Positions 14,389 to 16,388 of a DNA stretch of 16,388 bases are shown here, piece after piece (the stretch's first letter is position 1; the number at the start of each line of letters is the position of its first letter). The position numbers and the translations under genes were made by a program. The stretch is from JBEIDK01 sp040383485 (GTDB lineage: Bacteria > Bacteroidota > Bacteroidia > UBA4408): positions 1 through 16,388 of the forward strand of contig JBEIDK010000064.1 in NCBI GenBank assembly GCA_040383485.1, written 5' to 3'. The notes under the pieces were generated by a model, which was not told the DNA's origin, ran no database searches, and saw only the letters and a program-made list of their open reading frames with translations.

Positions 14389-16388
14389 ATGAAAAAAATA
14401 ATACTTCTTACTTTTATTTTATCAAGCAAGTTTTTAAATGCTCAGGTTGTATCAGTTACTCCAGCATATCCTAGTGCAAACGATTCTGTAACTGTAATTT
14501 TTGATGCTTCGCAAGGGAACATGGCATTAAATAATTATACTGGCAGTGTTTGGGCACATGCAGGTATTATTGATAATTATAGCGCTAATAAGAACGATTG
14601 GCGTTACCTAAAAAACATTTGGACATGGACCAATATGAATGAGGTAGACTCTAGTGTATTGTGTACCCCGCTGGGAAATAATCAATATAAATTGCGTTTT
14701 CGATTGAGGAATTATTTTGGCGTTTCAGGGTCTCAAAACATAAGAGCTATGGGCTTTGTATTCCGAAATCAATCAGGAAATTTGGTTGGTAAAAATGCGG
14801 ATGGTTCAGATATAATTATCCCAGTTTATAAATCTGGTTTTTCTGGCGCCATTACTGCTCCTAATGAGTTTTTTAAAGTTTGCAATATCAATGATGTATT
14901 CCCATTTTCAGTTAATCTTAAGCAAAATGCTTTGTTGACGTTATACCAAGATGGGCAAATTTTATCTCAAGGCTTAAATGTACAATCTGCAACTGTAAAT
15001 ATCACTGCAATAGCTCCAGGTAAACATTGGTTAAAATTTATTGCGCAAAGCGGTATAAACACATATGCCGATTCTATGTATTACATTGTTAAACCCGCTA
15101 ACAATACTCAAAACCCACCAGCAGGTACAAAGCAAGGCATCAACTATATTAACGATAGTACAGTCAGGTTTTGTTTGTTAGCACCTTGGAAAGATAATGT
15201 ATTTGTAATTGGAGGCTTTAATAATTGGGAAATTAGACCTGAACATATGATGAAAAGGTCTCAAGATGGTGAAACATATTGGCTAGAAGTAACAGGTTTA
15301 CCAAAAAGAGTTGAGATAGGATTTCAATATGTTGTAGATGGAGGCATTCGTGTTGGTGATCCGTATTGTGAAAAAATTATTGATCCTGATAACGACGGAG
15401 GTATTGCTCAAGTAATTTATCCAAACATATTACCAGTATATCCAAACGGCAAAACACAAGGAATAATATCAGTGCTAGAAATTGACCCCATCGAATATCA
15501 ATGGGGAATAAATAACTTTCAAAAACCTGATACCCGCGATTTGGTAATTTATGAACTTTTAGTAAGAGATTATACCATTAAGCACGATTTTAGAACAACG
15601 TTAGATAGTTTACCTTATCTTAAAAAATTGGGAGTAAATGCTGTTCAATTAATGCCTATCACTGAGTTTGATGGTAATAATGGATGGGGATACTCTCCAA
15701 ATTATTTTACAGCAGTTGATAAATATTATGGTAAACGCGACTTTTTAAAAGCACTTATAGATTCGATACATAGCGAAGGAATGGCGGTGATATTGGATAT
15801 TGTTTTTAATCATTGCTTCGGTCAAAGTCCTTGGGCAAAATTATGGTGGAATGATAGTGAACGACGTCCAAGTTATCAAAACCCATTTTGTAACCCTGTT
15901 GCAACGCACCCGTATAGTGTTGGTTATGACTTTAATCATGATAGTCCTTACATCAGAAACATGATGGACTCAGTTATTGACTATTGGATTACCGAATACA
16001 AGTTTGATGGTTTTAGATTTGACTTAAGTAAAGGATTTACTCAAACAAATTCTGGCGACGATATTGGTGCATGGACTAACTACGACCAAAGCAGGGTAAA
16101 TAATATACTTAGAATGGCTAATGAGCAATGGAGCAGGCACCCAGGCAGCTACGTTATTCTTGAGCATTTAGGCGATAATAGTGAAGAAACCGTTTTGGCA
16201 AATGCCGGTTGTTTACTTTGGAGTAAAGCTTCTCACCAATTCAGTCAAACACAAAGTGGTTGGCAAAGTGGAAGCGACTTTGAAGGCCCTATTTCACACC
16301 TTTCAAAAGGGTGGGCGTTTCATAATTGTGTTGGATACGCCGAAAGTCATGATGAAGAAAGATTGTTATTTGAAACATTACAATATGG
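14389..16388 (+). CDS. Secreted multi-domain alpha-amylase family (GH13) enzyme, 3' truncated
   Basis: The ATG at 14389 opens 666 complete codons without a stop before the window ends. A signal peptide (MKKIILLTFILSSKFLNA, likely cleaved before Q19) directs export. Residues about 20-150 form a beta-sandwich module seen in Bacteroidota amylases (FDASQGN, NYTGSVWAHAG, GFVFRNQSG), followed by an Ig-like stretch (about 155-235) and a CBM48-like module (about 250-340, with VFVIGGFNNWE). The GH13 barrel begins near 375. All four conserved regions are present: DIVFNH (470-475), GFRFDLSKG with nucleophile D545, ILEHLG with acid/base E592, and ESHDEE with the transition-state stabiliser D655. It hydrolyses or rearranges alpha-glucans outside the cytoplasm; whether it is amylase, pullulanase-like or another GH13 activity is not decidable. 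A C-terminal type IX secretion signal may lie beyond the window. Confidence 0.93.
   Translation, partial: MKKIILLTFILSSKFLNAQVVSVTPAYPSANDSVTVIFDASQGNMALNNYTGSVWAHAGIIDNYSANKNDWRYLKNIWTWTNMNEVDSSVLCTPLGNNQYKLRFRLRNYFGVSGSQNIRAMGFVFRNQSGNLVGKNADGSDIIIPVYKSGFSGAITAPNEFFKVCNINDVFPFSVNLKQNALLTLYQDGQILSQGLNVQSATVNITAIAPGKHWLKFIAQSGINTYADSMYYIVKPANNTQNPPAGTKQGINYINDSTVRFCLLAPWKDNVFVIGGFNNWEIRPEHMMKRSQDGETYWLEVTGLPKRVEIGFQYVVDGGIRVGDPYCEKIIDPDNDGGIAQVIYPNILPVYPNGKTQGIISVLEIDPIEYQWGINNFQKPDTRDLVIYELLVRDYTIKHDFRTTLDSLPYLKKLGVNAVQLMPITEFDGNNGWGYSPNYFTAVDKYYGKRDFLKALIDSIHSEGMAVILDIVFNHCFGQSPWAKLWWNDSERRPSYQNPFCNPVATHPYSVGYDFNHDSPYIRNMMDSVIDYWITEYKFDGFRFDLSKGFTQTNSGDDIGAWTNYDQSRVNNILRMANEQWSRHPGSYVILEHLGDNSEETVLANAGCLLWSKASHQFSQTQSGWQSGSDFEGPISHLSKGWAFHNCVGYAESHDEERLLFETLQY

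Overview
The window comes from a low-GC (about a third G+C or less) member of the Bacteroidota. The evidence is the MurF-alanine racemase fusion typical of that phylum, matches to its promoter signature (TTTG, then TAnnTTTG) ahead of several genes, the absence of clear Shine-Dalgarno sequences, an AsmA-like protein and a multi-module secreted GH13 amylase of Bacteroidota type. An environmental lineage near Chitinophagales is a guess; genus and species cannot be named from the sequence.

Layout. Positions 2-268 hold the last 89 codons of leucyl-tRNA synthetase. It converges on a minus-strand unit made of a small secreted heavy-metal-associated (HMA) protein (3149-2799) followed 16 bp later by the MurF-Alr fusion (2782-293). 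Upstream on the same strand is a secreted prolyl oligopeptidase (5359-3260), which ends in a strong hairpin terminator. A divergent gene at 5543-8239 encodes a large AsmA-like membrane-anchored protein with a Lys/Ala/Glu-rich coiled-coil tail.

From 8240 to 13538 lies a very AT-rich cell-surface polysaccharide block. It holds a minus-strand acyltransferase-3 gene, a 690-bp intergenic region containing a roughly 168-bp imperfect palindrome that looks like a miniature inverted-repeat element, and a four-gene plus-strand operon: polysaccharide deacetylase, GNAT-like acetyltransferase, GT4 glycosyltransferase and ElaA-like acetyltransferase. The block abuts the AsmA-like gene with no spacer and overlaps the next gene by 4 bp.

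After it come a minus-strand membrane protein with TPR-like helices (14188-13535) and, divergently, a secreted alpha-amylase family enzyme (14389 onward) that runs off the end of the window.

Function. The flanking genes serve translation, wall precursor synthesis, envelope upkeep and peptide or glucan degradation. The central block probably builds and decorates a surface glycan: one sugar transfer, one deacetylation and up to three acyl transfers. I see no CRISPR array, tRNA, rRNA, phage gene or defence system. The strongest unexplained structure is the palindromic element at 9602-9769.
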